From: CAYRJD01 sp965205925
GTDB lineage: Bacteria > Actinomycetota > Acidimicrobiia > Acidimicrobiales > Poriferisodalaceae
Length of the DNA: 64,000 nt
Assembly (NCBI GenBank): GCA_965205925.1
Contig: OZ242183.1
Span: 1,364,001-1,428,000, forward strand
Direction: 5' to 3'
The stretch's first letter is position 1; each line of letters starts with the position of its first letter. Shown here piece after piece: positions 1 through 7,503 of this stretch. A model generated the notes under the pieces. The model did not search any database and was not told the origin of the DNA. It worked only from the letters and a program-made list of their open reading frames with translations. Made by a program: the position numbers and the translations under genes.

Positions 1-527
1 CCATTAGCCCAGTTTGAGGTCGGCACGTCTACATAATGTGACGGGTAAATCTTTTGTTCGAATGTGACCATCGCGTATTTGTAATACCCAAGATCATGTA
101 GGTCAGATTCCTGGAACTGGAAGCCGACAAACCCGAGGTAGTTGACAACGTTGGACTGAATCTGATCCCACGGCGCCAAGGGTCGGCCTTCGTCGAAATA
201 GTGATCAACACCGATCGCTTGGAAGTACTCCATAACGGTGAGTGGTCCGCTCATTACTGGGTTTCCATTGCGGTCGCGGATAACACGGCCTGGATGCGTT
301 ACAAGGGGGTATGGATTGATAACGGGGCTTTTCCAGTTTTGCTCATAGAACGATTGCTGGGTGGGGTCGATTGACGACTCGAAAGCCCACACGGTTTGAA
401 TGAACTGGGTGTACGTTCCGCCTCCTGCACCAGCCCCGGCGGGTGCCGTTACCGCGAGCGATGCCAGTAGAAGTGCGATCGCCAAAACTGCTGATCGCAG
501 TGTTCGGAGAGTGAAGTTAAACCGCAT
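1..527 (-). CDS. secreted protein of unknown function, C-terminus cut by window edge
   Basis: An open frame runs without a stop from an ATG at 525-527 off the left edge (about 175 codons visible). The product begins with a classical signal peptide: basic MRFNFTLRTLR, a hydrophobic stretch rich in Leu and Ala, then an Ala-x-Ala-type site near residues 29-33. The mature part (starting near GGGTYTQFIQTVWAFE) is rich in aromatic residues and Gln, with no cysteine seen. I do not recognise the family. It lies 58 bases downstream of nagB on the same strand and could be the last gene of that operon or a separate unit. A short inverted repeat (TTGAG/CTCAA, 568-583) sits in the gap. Secretion is a prediction from the leader only. 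Confidence 0.75.
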   Translation of the reverse strand, partial: MRFNFTLRTLRSAVLAIALLLASLAVTAPAGAGAGGGTYTQFIQTVWAFESSIDPTQQSFYEQNWKSPVINPYPLVTHPGRVIRDRNGNPVMSGPLTVMEYFQAIGVDHYFDEGRPLAPWDQIQSNVVNYLGFVGFQFQESDLHDLGYYKYAMVTFEQKIYPSHYVDVPTSNWAN

Positions 528-585
528 CAAGTACCGCCTTATCACGTATTGGTGGGTTCGTGCTTCGTTGAGTTATCGCTCAAGA

Positions 586-1323
586 TTACTTTTCTACGCT
601 GAACGTCAACTTGGAAGCAGCCGCTATGTCGAGTATGTAGGTCACGTCGGGGTGGAGCTGCAGAGCGCTCGCAGGAACCGCCGTGGTAACGGGTCCTTCA
701 AGCGCCGAGGCAACAGCATCCGCCTTCTGAGCGCCGGTAGCGGCAAGGACAATCCTTTTGGCGTTCATGACGGTGCCCACACCTTGGGTAACGGCGTACA
801 TCGGCACCCGCTCTGCAGTCGGGAAGTATTGGGCGTTGACTTGCCGTGTTGAGTCGCTGAGCTTCACGGTCCGCGTAACACTCGCTAGCGAAGATCCGGG
901 CTCGTTGAATCCGATATGGCCGTTTTGCCCAATACCGAGTAGCTGTAAATCGATTGGTGCGGCTCGAAGTGCCTGCTCATAACGGGCTGATTCCGCTTCG
1001 ATATCAACGGCTACACCGTTCGGCCCGTGGATCTGTTCCCGAGAGATATCAGCCTTGTCTGCAAGTCTGGTGAAGATGAAGTGGTGATAACTAGCAGGGT
1101 CGTCACCAGCTATACCTACGTATTCGTCAAGAAGAAACAAAGCTGCATGTGAGAGGCAAGCCGCCGCTTGGTGGCGCTGTAGGAGTTCAACGTAGACCGG
1201 TTCGAAAGTAGCTCCTGTTGCCACCCCTAGGCGCGGGGAACTAGAGCTTGTTAGAGCTCGTTGAACGAGATCGGCCACAGCGGCGGCAACTTCAGCTGGT
1301 GTCGGTTGCACCAGTACCTTCAC
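586..1323 (-). CDS. nagB: glucosamine-6-phosphate deaminase
   Basis: Converts glucosamine-6-phosphate to fructose-6-phosphate plus ammonia, feeding amino sugars into glycolysis (cytoplasm). The 245-aa length fits the short Gram-positive NagB type. Visible motifs: a phosphate-binding region around GVATGATFEPVY (33-44), LLDEYVG (64-70) with the Asp that acts on C2, and GIGQNGHIGFNEP (130-142) with the catalytic His136 and Glu141. The residue before Gly-His is Asn rather than the Asp of E. coli NagB, as in many Gram-positive enzymes. The ATG overlaps the stop of the upstream ROK kinase by 4 bases, so the two are translationally coupled. No nagA deacetylase is present in the operon. A related sugar-phosphate isomerase or deglycase role cannot be excluded. 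Confidence 0.9.
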   Translation of the reverse strand: MKVLVQPTPAEVAAAVADLVQRALTSSSSPRLGVATGATFEPVYVELLQRHQAAACLSHAALFLLDEYVGIAGDDPASYHHFIFTRLADKADISREQIHGPNGVAVDIEAESARYEQALRAAPIDLQLLGIGQNGHIGFNEPGSSLASVTRTVKLSDSTRQVNAQYFPTAERVPMYAVTQGVGTVMNAKRIVLAATGAQKADAVASALEGPVTTAVPASALQLHPDVTYILDIAAASKLTFSVEK

Positions 1324-2105
1324 CGAGTCATTTCCTCAACGGTCACCGACTGCGGTAGTTCTGCTGCCACACTGGCCGCTCCGACAATACCGGCATGCTC
1401 TCCCTGGTGTGCGATTCGGATTGGTGCTTGCGTCGTTAATAGCTCGAAATAGTCAGCGAATTGCGTGCTGAGTCCACCGCCGATGATCCATGATTGCGGG
1501 TTGAGTAGTGCTTCAAGTTCAGTGAAATACGGTTGCGCTCTTCGCGCCCAGTCGTCGTAGCTGAGGTTGTGCTCACCGATAACGCTTGCTGATGCGGCAG
1601 CTTCGAAACTGCCGTGAGCACCGGTCAGCTCGCCTAGTTCCGTGTGCGTAACGAGAATACCGTGGTGCAAAAGGGCACTGCCAATGCCTGTTCCGAAGGT
1701 GAGCACGATTTCAAGCCCGTCATGCTTGCTCATGAGCGCGAATCGGAGCTCTGCTAGCCCGACTGCATCAGCGTCATTCAGCATGACTATCGGTCGCTCA
1801 AGTGCTTCGTTAAGAACCTGCAAAGCGTTATGGTTTCGCCACTCGGGAGCAAGATTGGGTGCTCGGGTTAATCCCTCCTCGTTGATAATGCCGGGAAGTG
1901 CGCAGCCGACCACACCTGGGTGGTTAAGGTCGTCAACGAGGCTGATAACTGCAGCCGCGATGGATTTGGGCGTGCCAAGTGAGGGTGTTGGGAGTGATAC
2001 GACAGCGCTTACAAGCGAACCTATGTCGGTATCGACGATGCCTGCTTTAATCGTGGTACCGCCAATATCGACGCCGATTCGCGTCGATATTGTGTTATGA
2101 GTCAT
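1320..2105 (-). CDS. ROK-family sugar kinase, polyphosphate-glucokinase-like
   Basis: Predicted to phosphorylate the hexose or hexosamine delivered by the ABC transporter. Features of the ROK/actin-like fold: phosphate loop DIGGTT (13-18), catalytic region MLNDADA (108-114) and second phosphate loop TFGTGIGSALL (136-146). The segment THTELGEL (153-160) and the tail IIGGG...NAGIVGAA-like pattern resemble polyphosphate glucokinase (PpgK) rather than typical ROK kinases; the ROK zinc cluster (CxCGxxGC) and its His are absent. The start overlaps the ATPase gene by 11 bases and the end overlaps nagB by 4. Polyphosphate or ATP use and the sugar cannot be told from sequence; glucosamine is suggested by the adjacent NagB. 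Confidence 0.8.
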   Translation of the reverse strand: MTHNTISTRIGVDIGGTTIKAGIVDTDIGSLVSAVVSLPTPSLGTPKSIAAAVISLVDDLNHPGVVGCALPGIINEEGLTRAPNLAPEWRNHNALQVLNEALERPIVMLNDADAVGLAELRFALMSKHDGLEIVLTFGTGIGSALLHHGILVTHTELGELTGAHGSFEAAASASVIGEHNLSYDDWARRAQPYFTELEALLNPQSWIIGGGLSTQFADYFELLTTQAPIRIAHQGEHAGIVGAASVAAELPQSVTVEEMTR

Positions 2106-2877
2106 CGGGTACGGTTCTCTTCGCGCCCGTGATGTAGGCCACTAGATCATCCTTGGTGGTCCTGGCTACGTCGACTTCGGCAGTCTTGCGGCCTTGGTAG
2201 AGAACTACCGCACGGTCACACACAGCGGAAACTCGTTCCATGTTGTGCGTGATTAACAGCACGGCCACACCTTCGTCGCGAAGTCGGGCGATGAGATCAA
2301 GAACCCGTTGTGTCTGCTCGACACCGAGGGCTGCCGCAGGCTCATCAAGCAGGACGATCTTTTGACCCCACGCGACCGCTCGTCCGATGGCCACAGCCTG
2401 GCGCTGACCTCCAGAGAGCGAAGCGAGACTGCGGCGCAGAGATGGGATTCGAATGTCTAATCGCGACAGAGTTGCCTCGGCCTCGGTGCGCATTCGACCT
2501 CGGTCCAGTAATCCAATCCTGCTGCCCAAAGTCCCACCGCGAGTGATCTCACGCTTCAGAAACAGATTCTCGGAGACATCAAGCGTGTCAATAACAGCCA
2601 GGGCCTGGTGAACAGTCTCAATACCGAGCGACCGTGCGTGCTCGGGTGAGGTGAGATGTTGCGTCTCCCCGTCGATAGAGATGGTGCCGCTATCGGGGCG
2701 GTATAAGCCAGCCAAACATTTCACAAGGGTCGACTTACCAGCGCCGTTATCGCCGAGAAGTGCAGTCGCCGTTCCGTGTTCAAGCTTGATGGAAACCTCA
2801 CTAAGTGCGTTAACGGCACGAAACGATTTTGAGATCTTCTCCGCTACAAGTGCCGGTTCTTTCATGAATGCTCCCAA
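2095..2877 (-). CDS. sugar ABC transporter ATP-binding protein (single-domain)
   Basis: Cytoplasmic ATPase that powers the importer encoded upstream. A single nucleotide-binding domain of 260 aa: Walker A GDNGAGKST (42-50), Q-loop near TVHQ, signature LSGGQRQAVAIGRA, Walker B VLLDEPAAALG, and the H-loop His in LLITHNME. Many carbohydrate transporters of the RbsC/XylH class use a double-length ATPase (RbsA, MglA); this one is half-length, as in the FrcA-like group, and should work as a homodimer. The first ATG overlaps the upstream PLP-protein gene by 16 bases; a second ATG at codon 5 (MKEPALVAEKISKSF) is an equally good start and lessens the overlap. Confidence 0.92.
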   Translation of the reverse strand: MGAFMKEPALVAEKISKSFRAVNALSEVSIKLEHGTATALLGDNGAGKSTLVKCLAGLYRPDSGTISIDGETQHLTSPEHARSLGIETVHQALAVIDTLDVSENLFLKREITRGGTLGSRIGLLDRGRMRTEAEATLSRLDIRIPSLRRSLASLSGGQRQAVAIGRAVAWGQKIVLLDEPAAALGVEQTQRVLDLIARLRDEGVAVLLITHNMERVSAVCDRAVVLYQGRKTAEVDVARTTKDDLVAYITGAKRTVPDDS

Positions 2878-4067
2878 CCGGTTTCGTCACCGAAGGCGTT
2901 GTAAATTCCAGCTACGCGCGGTGATCCAGCACTAACGCCTGTGATAGGGACAACAAAGGCACGCGTTACAAAAGCTTGGATTCGGAACCCAAAAACAACG
3001 GTCGCACCCGTTTGCACAACCCGATCGGGGTCAGGGTGTAGAGGTGCGTAATAGTCGATAGCCGCAGGATCGGGCATGTCGACCGGTACTGGGGGTGTTG
3101 CTATCTCTTCGGGCCCGTTAGCCAGCAGCGCTGTTGTCTGATAATCCCCGAAGACAGGGTCAACATAAAGTCCGCCGCCGAAGCAGTACGGAAGTCCCTG
3201 ATGAATATGAGCGACTTCGGACAAGTAAAGAACCGCTGGCTGCTCCGCTAAATCCTGAACTGCGTGCAACGGAGTTGTGCCTGTTAAGCCATGGCCGGGC
3301 TCAACCTGGGTTGCGCCTAAGTCGGCGAGCATCGACAGCACAGCGGTGGATGTGGTTCCTGGCGCGTTGACCTGAACGCGAGGCTCGTCGCCGCATATCT
3401 CTCGAACAATTTCAGCGGCACGACCCAGAGTTTTGGCATTGATCGTCGGCTCGACTGTGCCGTTGTCGTTATTAAACAGCAGTGCGGGGAACGTCGTAAC
3501 ACCTGCGATCTCGAGTCCGGAAAGGTCGTTCATCGTCCTGATCGTGGTTGCGAGATCTTCGAGAGCAATGCCTCCTTCATGCCCCGGATAAAACAGATCG
3601 TCCTCATCAAAGACTCTGATCAGCACCTTCTGCTTATCCGCACCATTAGGTAGTGCGTTTGAGAGTTCTTGTGCCTTTGCAAGGCTGAAGACCGTCCAGT
3701 AATCCGGCCGAAGCTGGACCGCCTCTTGAGCCTCTGCTTTTGGGACCTGTACTAGGTGGCCAAGATGGCCAAGATTGTGGCCGTGGGTCACGATTGGCCG
3801 CGCACAGGCCATGTCAACGGCCACGAAACCATCGACGCCAGCGTCGGTCATTGTCTCTAGAACTGTTGGTGCTCGACCGAGTTGTTTGGTCATCGCGTAA
3901 ACGGTTAGGCCGTGTGAGTGGGCTTCCGTCATCAATGCACTGGTGTTCTGGTGAACGGTGTCACAGTCGATGACATAGCTGTTCGCCGGTATCTCACCTG
4001 CTTGGTGGAGTGCTATGGCTGCGGAGATGAAATCAGGATTTTTACTGAGAAGTGCTTGAAGGAACAT
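2862..4067 (-). CDS. YhfX-family PLP-dependent protein (alanine-racemase-like fold)
   Basis: 401 aa, closely resembling E. coli YhfX as I remember it: same opening (MFxxALxxxNPxxISAA), YVIDCDTV (31-38), YAMTKQLGR (57-65) with Lys61 as the likely PLP Schiff-base lysine, GHLVQ, the EPGHGLTGT motif and a CYxFGGG-type stretch. The fold is the N-terminal barrel of alanine racemase and D-threonine aldolase (fold type III). The reaction of YhfX is not known to me. It lies inside an ABC sugar-import operon, between the permease (3 bases away) and the ATPase (16-base overlap), so it should act on the imported compound or its product. A racemase or eliminase acting on an amino acid part is a plausible inference, not shown by sequence. 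Confidence 0.85.
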   Translation of the reverse strand: MFLQALLSKNPDFISAAIALHQAGEIPANSYVIDCDTVHQNTSALMTEAHSHGLTVYAMTKQLGRAPTVLETMTDAGVDGFVAVDMACARPIVTHGHNLGHLGHLVQVPKAEAQEAVQLRPDYWTVFSLAKAQELSNALPNGADKQKVLIRVFDEDDLFYPGHEGGIALEDLATTIRTMNDLSGLEIAGVTTFPALLFNNDNGTVEPTINAKTLGRAAEIVREICGDEPRVQVNAPGTTSTAVLSMLADLGATQVEPGHGLTGTTPLHAVQDLAEQPAVLYLSEVAHIHQGLPYCFGGGLYVDPVFGDYQTTALLANGPEEIATPPVPVDMPDPAAIDYYAPLHPDPDRVVQTGATVVFGFRIQAFVTRAFVVPITGVSAGSPRVAGIYNAFGDETGWEHS

Positions 4068-4070
4068 CGA

Positions 4071-4976
4071 TCATCCTTCTCGTTTTTCACGCATGCTGAG
4101 TGCGACGGCGATGATAATGATGACGCCACGGGCGATGAGCTGGTCCGCAACCTCCAGTCCCATAAGAATGAGACCGTTGTTGAGCATCGCCATGATCAGG
4201 GCGCCCGTTACGGCACCAGCTACAGATGCTCGCCCACCGAAGAGGCTTGTACCGCCGATGACAACGGCGGCTATGACGGTTAGGAGATCGTTTTCACCAA
4301 GGTCATGACGACCTATCGCCAGGCGACCGGCAAGTAAGACGCCAGCAAAACCAGCTGCTGTTGCAGAGATGACAAGCACGCCAATGCGGACTCGGTCGGT
4401 ATTAATACCAACTGCACTGGCGACCGCCCTGTCTGCACCTGTAGCCAAAGCATGACGACCCCACCGCAGATGATGGAGCGCAAAATGGCCGGCAAACGTC
4501 ACCACGAGAGTCCAGATGAGTAGTGACGAGATCGGTCCGATGCCACCTGCACCAAAAATACCGGTGAAGGTGTCATTTCTGATGGGCAAAGACTGAAGAT
4601 TGTTCCAGTTTCGAGCGATGCCGGACACGATCCCGAGCGTTCCAAGAGTGACCAGAAAGGAAGGTATGCGAACCTTCACCGTTACAAGACCGTTGAACAG
4701 GCCTACAACTGCAGCGGCGACTATGGCCGCTATTGCCGCTATAAGGAATCCGGAATCAGCGAGCTCCGCCGCGACCAAAGTTGACAACGCCACCGTCGAT
4801 CCAACCGATAGGTCGATTTCCCCCGCACTGAGAGCGAAGGACATGCCGACCGCCATGACTGCAATAGGTGCAGCCTGGCGGCCGATGTTTAACAAGTTGG
4901 AAGAGGTGAGGAACCCGTCATCTCGCAGTAGTACTGCGAATGTGACAAGGATCAACAAGAAGGCGAGGTACACCAC
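4071..4976 (-). CDS. sugar ABC transporter permease (RbsC-like)
   Basis: Integral membrane subunit of the importer. Eight to ten hydrophobic segments are visible, with the family-typical stretches GRQAAPIAVMAVGMSFAL, GEIDLSVGS and ADRAVASAVGI(N) in the coupling region and a GGTSLFGG loop near the C-terminus. The start given is GTG at 4974-4976. An open reading continues upstream for about 22 codons (ending in a charged run before QYVV) to the stop of the binding-protein gene, but has no ATG, GTG or TTG. RbsC proteins usually carry some 15-30 residues before the first helix, so a non-standard start (a CTG is present) is possible. A perfect palindrome at 5024-5038 lies in the gap before it. Confidence 0.9.
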   Translation of the reverse strand: MVYLAFLLILVTFAVLLRDDGFLTSSNLLNIGRQAAPIAVMAVGMSFALSAGEIDLSVGSTVALSTLVAAELADSGFLIAAIAAIVAAAVVGLFNGLVTVKVRIPSFLVTLGTLGIVSGIARNWNNLQSLPIRNDTFTGIFGAGGIGPISSLLIWTLVVTFAGHFALHHLRWGRHALATGADRAVASAVGINTDRVRIGVLVISATAAGFAGVLLAGRLAIGRHDLGENDLLTVIAAVVIGGTSLFGGRASVAGAVTGALIMAMLNNGLILMGLEVADQLIARGVIIIIAVALSMREKREG

Positions 4977-5023
4977 GTACTGGCGTAACGCGCCTTCTTC
5001 TCGTTGCTCTGCTCTCTCCCGCT

Positions 5024-5038
5024 TGAGTCTGAGACTCA
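5024..5038. promoter_or_regulatory. perfect palindrome between binding-protein and permease genes
   Basis: TGAGTCT and AGACTCA flank a single central base, making a perfect 15-base inverted repeat that can form a hairpin in the mRNA. It sits 13 bases after the binding-protein stop and about 48 bases before the permease start. Hairpins in this position are common in ABC operons, where they protect the upstream transcript so that the binding protein is made in excess. No T-run follows, so a full terminator is unlikely. A repressor site is the other possibility. Confidence 0.5.
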
Positions 5039-5051
5039 GCTTCCTGTGGTC

Positions 5052-6230
5052 CTAGCCGCCGAGGGCGTCTAGGACTTCCTGTGGTGGATCAGCCGACAAG
5101 GACTGCTGATATGCCTCGACGATATTGTCAGCGGTCACACCAAATCCGGGAACGATGACAAATGGTGGCACTGGCTTGCCGAGTAGACCGAAGGCACCTT
5201 CAGTTGCCATGGTGCGGCCGAGCTCATATGCCTCGTCCACAGCGATCCCAACAATATTGCCGCCTTCAACCAAGTCAAGTGAGACGTTGGTATCGAGGTC
5301 AATGGTTACGACAGCTACATCGTCAGCACCTGCAGCACGTAGTGCTGCAAGAACTCCATCGGCTGGACCAGCCGACCATGGCGCATAGATGCCATCGAGG
5401 TCAGGATTACGTGTCAACAAGGCTGACGCGATGTCCTCTGCTGCAGCTGGATCGGCCAGACCCTCTTCAGCGACAATCTCGATGCCCGGGTAGTTGATCT
5501 CGATCCAGCTCTTGAATGCCTGATCACGTTGGTTTGTGACGTAGAAGGCTGCATCGTGGAAAATAAAGCCCACTTCGCCCTCTCCACCCAATGCCTCACC
5601 GAGTAGATCGGCCGCAGCGATACCTATTGCCGCCAGGTCGTCGGTAACTAGACCGACGTAGTCCTCACCTTGCACAAAACCTTCTGGGGTCGTAGACAAG
5701 AAGACAAGCTGTACACCGGCATCAACCGCAGGGCGGAATGCCACAGCACCCGAAACTGGGTCAATAACGAGGCTGATAATGATGTCGGGATCCTGTGCTA
5801 GGACGGTCTCAACATCGTTTGCTTGCTGAGCTGCGTCGAAACCGGCTTCGGTTTCAGCGATGACCTCAATGCCGAGTTCTTCGAAAGCATCCTTAGCTCC
5901 TTGACTCACGGCGTCAGTAAACGCACCCGAGACGTGCCACAACAGAGCTGCTGTGTAGTTGCCGGACTGAACTTCAGCGACCTCGTCGCTAGTGAGAACA
6001 ATCTCACTGGACGGGCTTGCTGGCTCACCATTCGGACCCTGTGTCACGGGTTGATTTGCAGTTGAAGTCTCGTCGTCATCACCATCACTCGCGTCAGTAG
6101 TGTCTGTGGGAGTTGAGGAATCACCGTCATCTCCGCAAGCTGCAGCCATCAGAGCGAACACGCTCAGTAACGCCAACAAAAGCAGCCATGGCCGCCCTCG
6201 TTGTTTAGACATTGCTCGTTGTTTAGGCAT
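5052..6230 (-). CDS. sugar-type ABC transporter substrate-binding lipoprotein
   Basis: Captures the substrate outside the membrane. The 392-aa precursor has a basic start, a hydrophobic core (LLLLALLSVFALM) and a lipobox ending in Ala-Ala-Cys32, then an acidic, Thr/Asp-rich linker (35-75). The mature part has the type I periplasmic-binding fold of the ribose/galactose group (Peripla_BP_4): ALLWHVSGAFTDAVSQGAKDAFEELGI, repeated vicinal Asp and a VVTIDLDTN segment. The strong GGGAGG 5-6 bases before the ATG at 6228-6230 supports this start. An 18-base tandem duplication (6199-6234) has created a second in-frame ATG six codons in (MPKQRA then MSKQRG). The ligand cannot be told; NagB and a sugar kinase in the operon suggest an amino sugar or its conjugate. 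Confidence 0.92.
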   Translation of the reverse strand: MPKQRAMSKQRGRPWLLLLALLSVFALMAAACGDDGDSSTPTDTTDASDGDDDETSTANQPVTQGPNGEPASPSSEIVLTSDEVAEVQSGNYTAALLWHVSGAFTDAVSQGAKDAFEELGIEVIAETEAGFDAAQQANDVETVLAQDPDIIISLVIDPVSGAVAFRPAVDAGVQLVFLSTTPEGFVQGEDYVGLVTDDLAAIGIAAADLLGEALGGEGEVGFIFHDAAFYVTNQRDQAFKSWIEINYPGIEIVAEEGLADPAAAEDIASALLTRNPDLDGIYAPWSAGPADGVLAALRAAGADDVAVVTIDLDTNVSLDLVEGGNIVGIAVDEAYELGRTMATEGAFGLLGKPVPPFVIVPGFGVTADNIVEAYQQSLSADPPQEVLDALGG

Positions 6231-6234
6231 TTTT
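6199..6234. repeat. 18-base tandem duplication over a start codon
   Basis: Two adjacent 18-base copies (6199-6216 and 6217-6234) share CGTTGTTTAG then CATT and match at 15 of 18 positions. On the minus strand each contains an ATG followed by codons for x-Lys-Gln-Arg, so the binding protein begins MPKQRA-MSKQRG. The upstream ATG keeps the better ribosome-binding site. Confidence 0.8.
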
Positions 6235-7503
6235 CCTCCCTAATTTTACGGATGTTTCCGCGATCTCTTCAAAGCTGCACCACTCCACAACGAAGTGTGT
6301 TAGCGCACGAGTGGCCTCAACCAACTCTTCGACCCTCAGTCGTTCAAATGGCGTATGGCAATCGGATATATCGCCTGGCGCGAAATACACGCCTGGAATA
6401 CCGAGCGCAGCAAGGAATGGTTTCTCCGACCAGTACGGGGCAGCCTCAATACGAGGTGCCTTACCGGTAATCGCCTGAAGCGAGTTGCCGAGAGTGGTCA
6501 CGCCCGGATGATCAACCGGGATCTCGTCGGGAGTGCCCCCGACTGAGTGATCACGTGGAGCAGTGAACGTTACGTTGACCTCAACACCGTGCCGGTCGCC
6601 GACGCTATGTGCAATCGCTGTGATGGCTGCTGCCGCGGCATCCATATCTTCGCGCGGCAAAATCTTGCGGATGAGCGACAATTCGAACTTGCCGGGTACG
6701 GCAATATTGCCTCCCGCGTTCACCGAGGTGACGAGCAGAAAGGGGTGTCCGATCAGATCGTGTTTCTCTCCTGACTCGAGCTCACGTGAGTGAGCCCAGA
6801 GTGCGTCTAGGAGTTTGTGGCCTGCTTGCAGTGCGTCGACGCCAAGTTCGGGTCGTCCGAAATACGCTGACCGGCCGACGAGTTCAATCTCGGCAATCAG
6901 GAAGCCCATTTGTGCGGTGTAGATGGCGGAAGTGGTGGGCTCGGTATATACCAAGAAATCGGGATGCATGAGGTTGGTCACGACCCCGGATTCGATGGCT
7001 GCTCGCATTCCAACCGAGACTCCGCTCCCCGGCTGACCTGACTCCTCGTCGCAGATAAAGAGAGCCGATACCTGACCCCGTGGTCGCAAGTGGCATCGAT
7101 GCATGGCACGGAGTGCAGCGATACAAGCGCAGATGCCAGCCTTTTGGTCAGCAACACCGCGTCCCCAAATCTCTCCATCGATGACATGTGCCCCATAGGG
7201 ATCGTCCCGGTCGGTGCCCTCCCAGTGTTCCACCCAATCATCCACATGCACGGTGTCGAGGTGGCCGGCAAGCGCTAGTGATGGGCCATCATCTGCGCCA
7301 GTTGTCGCGTAGACATTCGGTCGACCGTCCCCGATGTCAGTGAGCTCAACCCAGTCCCAGCCTCCTGCGTTGAGCTCGGTACTGACCCACTGAGCAAACT
7401 CCTGCTCATTGGGCGTAATACTCGGTATCGCGACGGCGGAACGCACAAGCTCAACCAGTTCTTCCGCGTCAACCGCAGCTGCAACGTTGGCAGCGGTTGT
7501 CAT
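6223..7503 (-). CDS. M20-family zinc amidohydrolase (ArgE/DapE-like)
   Basis: Di-zinc hydrolase that cuts an amide bond (deacetylase, carboxypeptidase or dipeptidase class), cytoplasmic. The 426-aa protein shows the whole M20 set: GHLDTV with His81 and Asp83, GRGVADQKAG with bridging Asp119, DEESG with the general base Glu153 and metal ligand Glu154, a YTEPT motif near 190, and a C-terminal CHTPFE with the last His ligand. The middle (about 200-310) is the dimerisation domain. It starts 4 bases inside the end of the repressor gene and overlaps the binding-protein gene by 8. The operon lacks nagA, so this enzyme may supply the deacylase or may release an amino acid from the imported conjugate; that is inference. 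Confidence 0.88.
   Translation of the reverse strand: MTTAANVAAAVDAEELVELVRSAVAIPSITPNEQEFAQWVSTELNAGGWDWVELTDIGDGRPNVYATTGADDGPSLALAGHLDTVHVDDWVEHWEGTDRDDPYGAHVIDGEIWGRGVADQKAGICACIAALRAMHRCHLRPRGQVSALFICDEESGQPGSGVSVGMRAAIESGVVTNLMHPDFLVYTEPTTSAIYTAQMGFLIAEIELVGRSAYFGRPELGVDALQAGHKLLDALWAHSRELESGEKHDLIGHPFLLVTSVNAGGNIAVPGKFELSLIRKILPREDMDAAAAAITAIAHSVGDRHGVEVNVTFTAPRDHSVGGTPDEIPVDHPGVTTLGNSLQAITGKAPRIEAAPYWSEKPFLAALGIPGVYFAPGDISDCHTPFERLRVEELVEATRALTHFVVEWCSFEEIAETSVKLGRKNA

Noticed and set aside
586..1323. Inactive NagB because Asp before Gly-His is Asn
   Set aside because: Gram-positive NagB enzymes commonly have Asn-Gly-His-Ile-Gly-Phe here; the other catalytic residues are intact.
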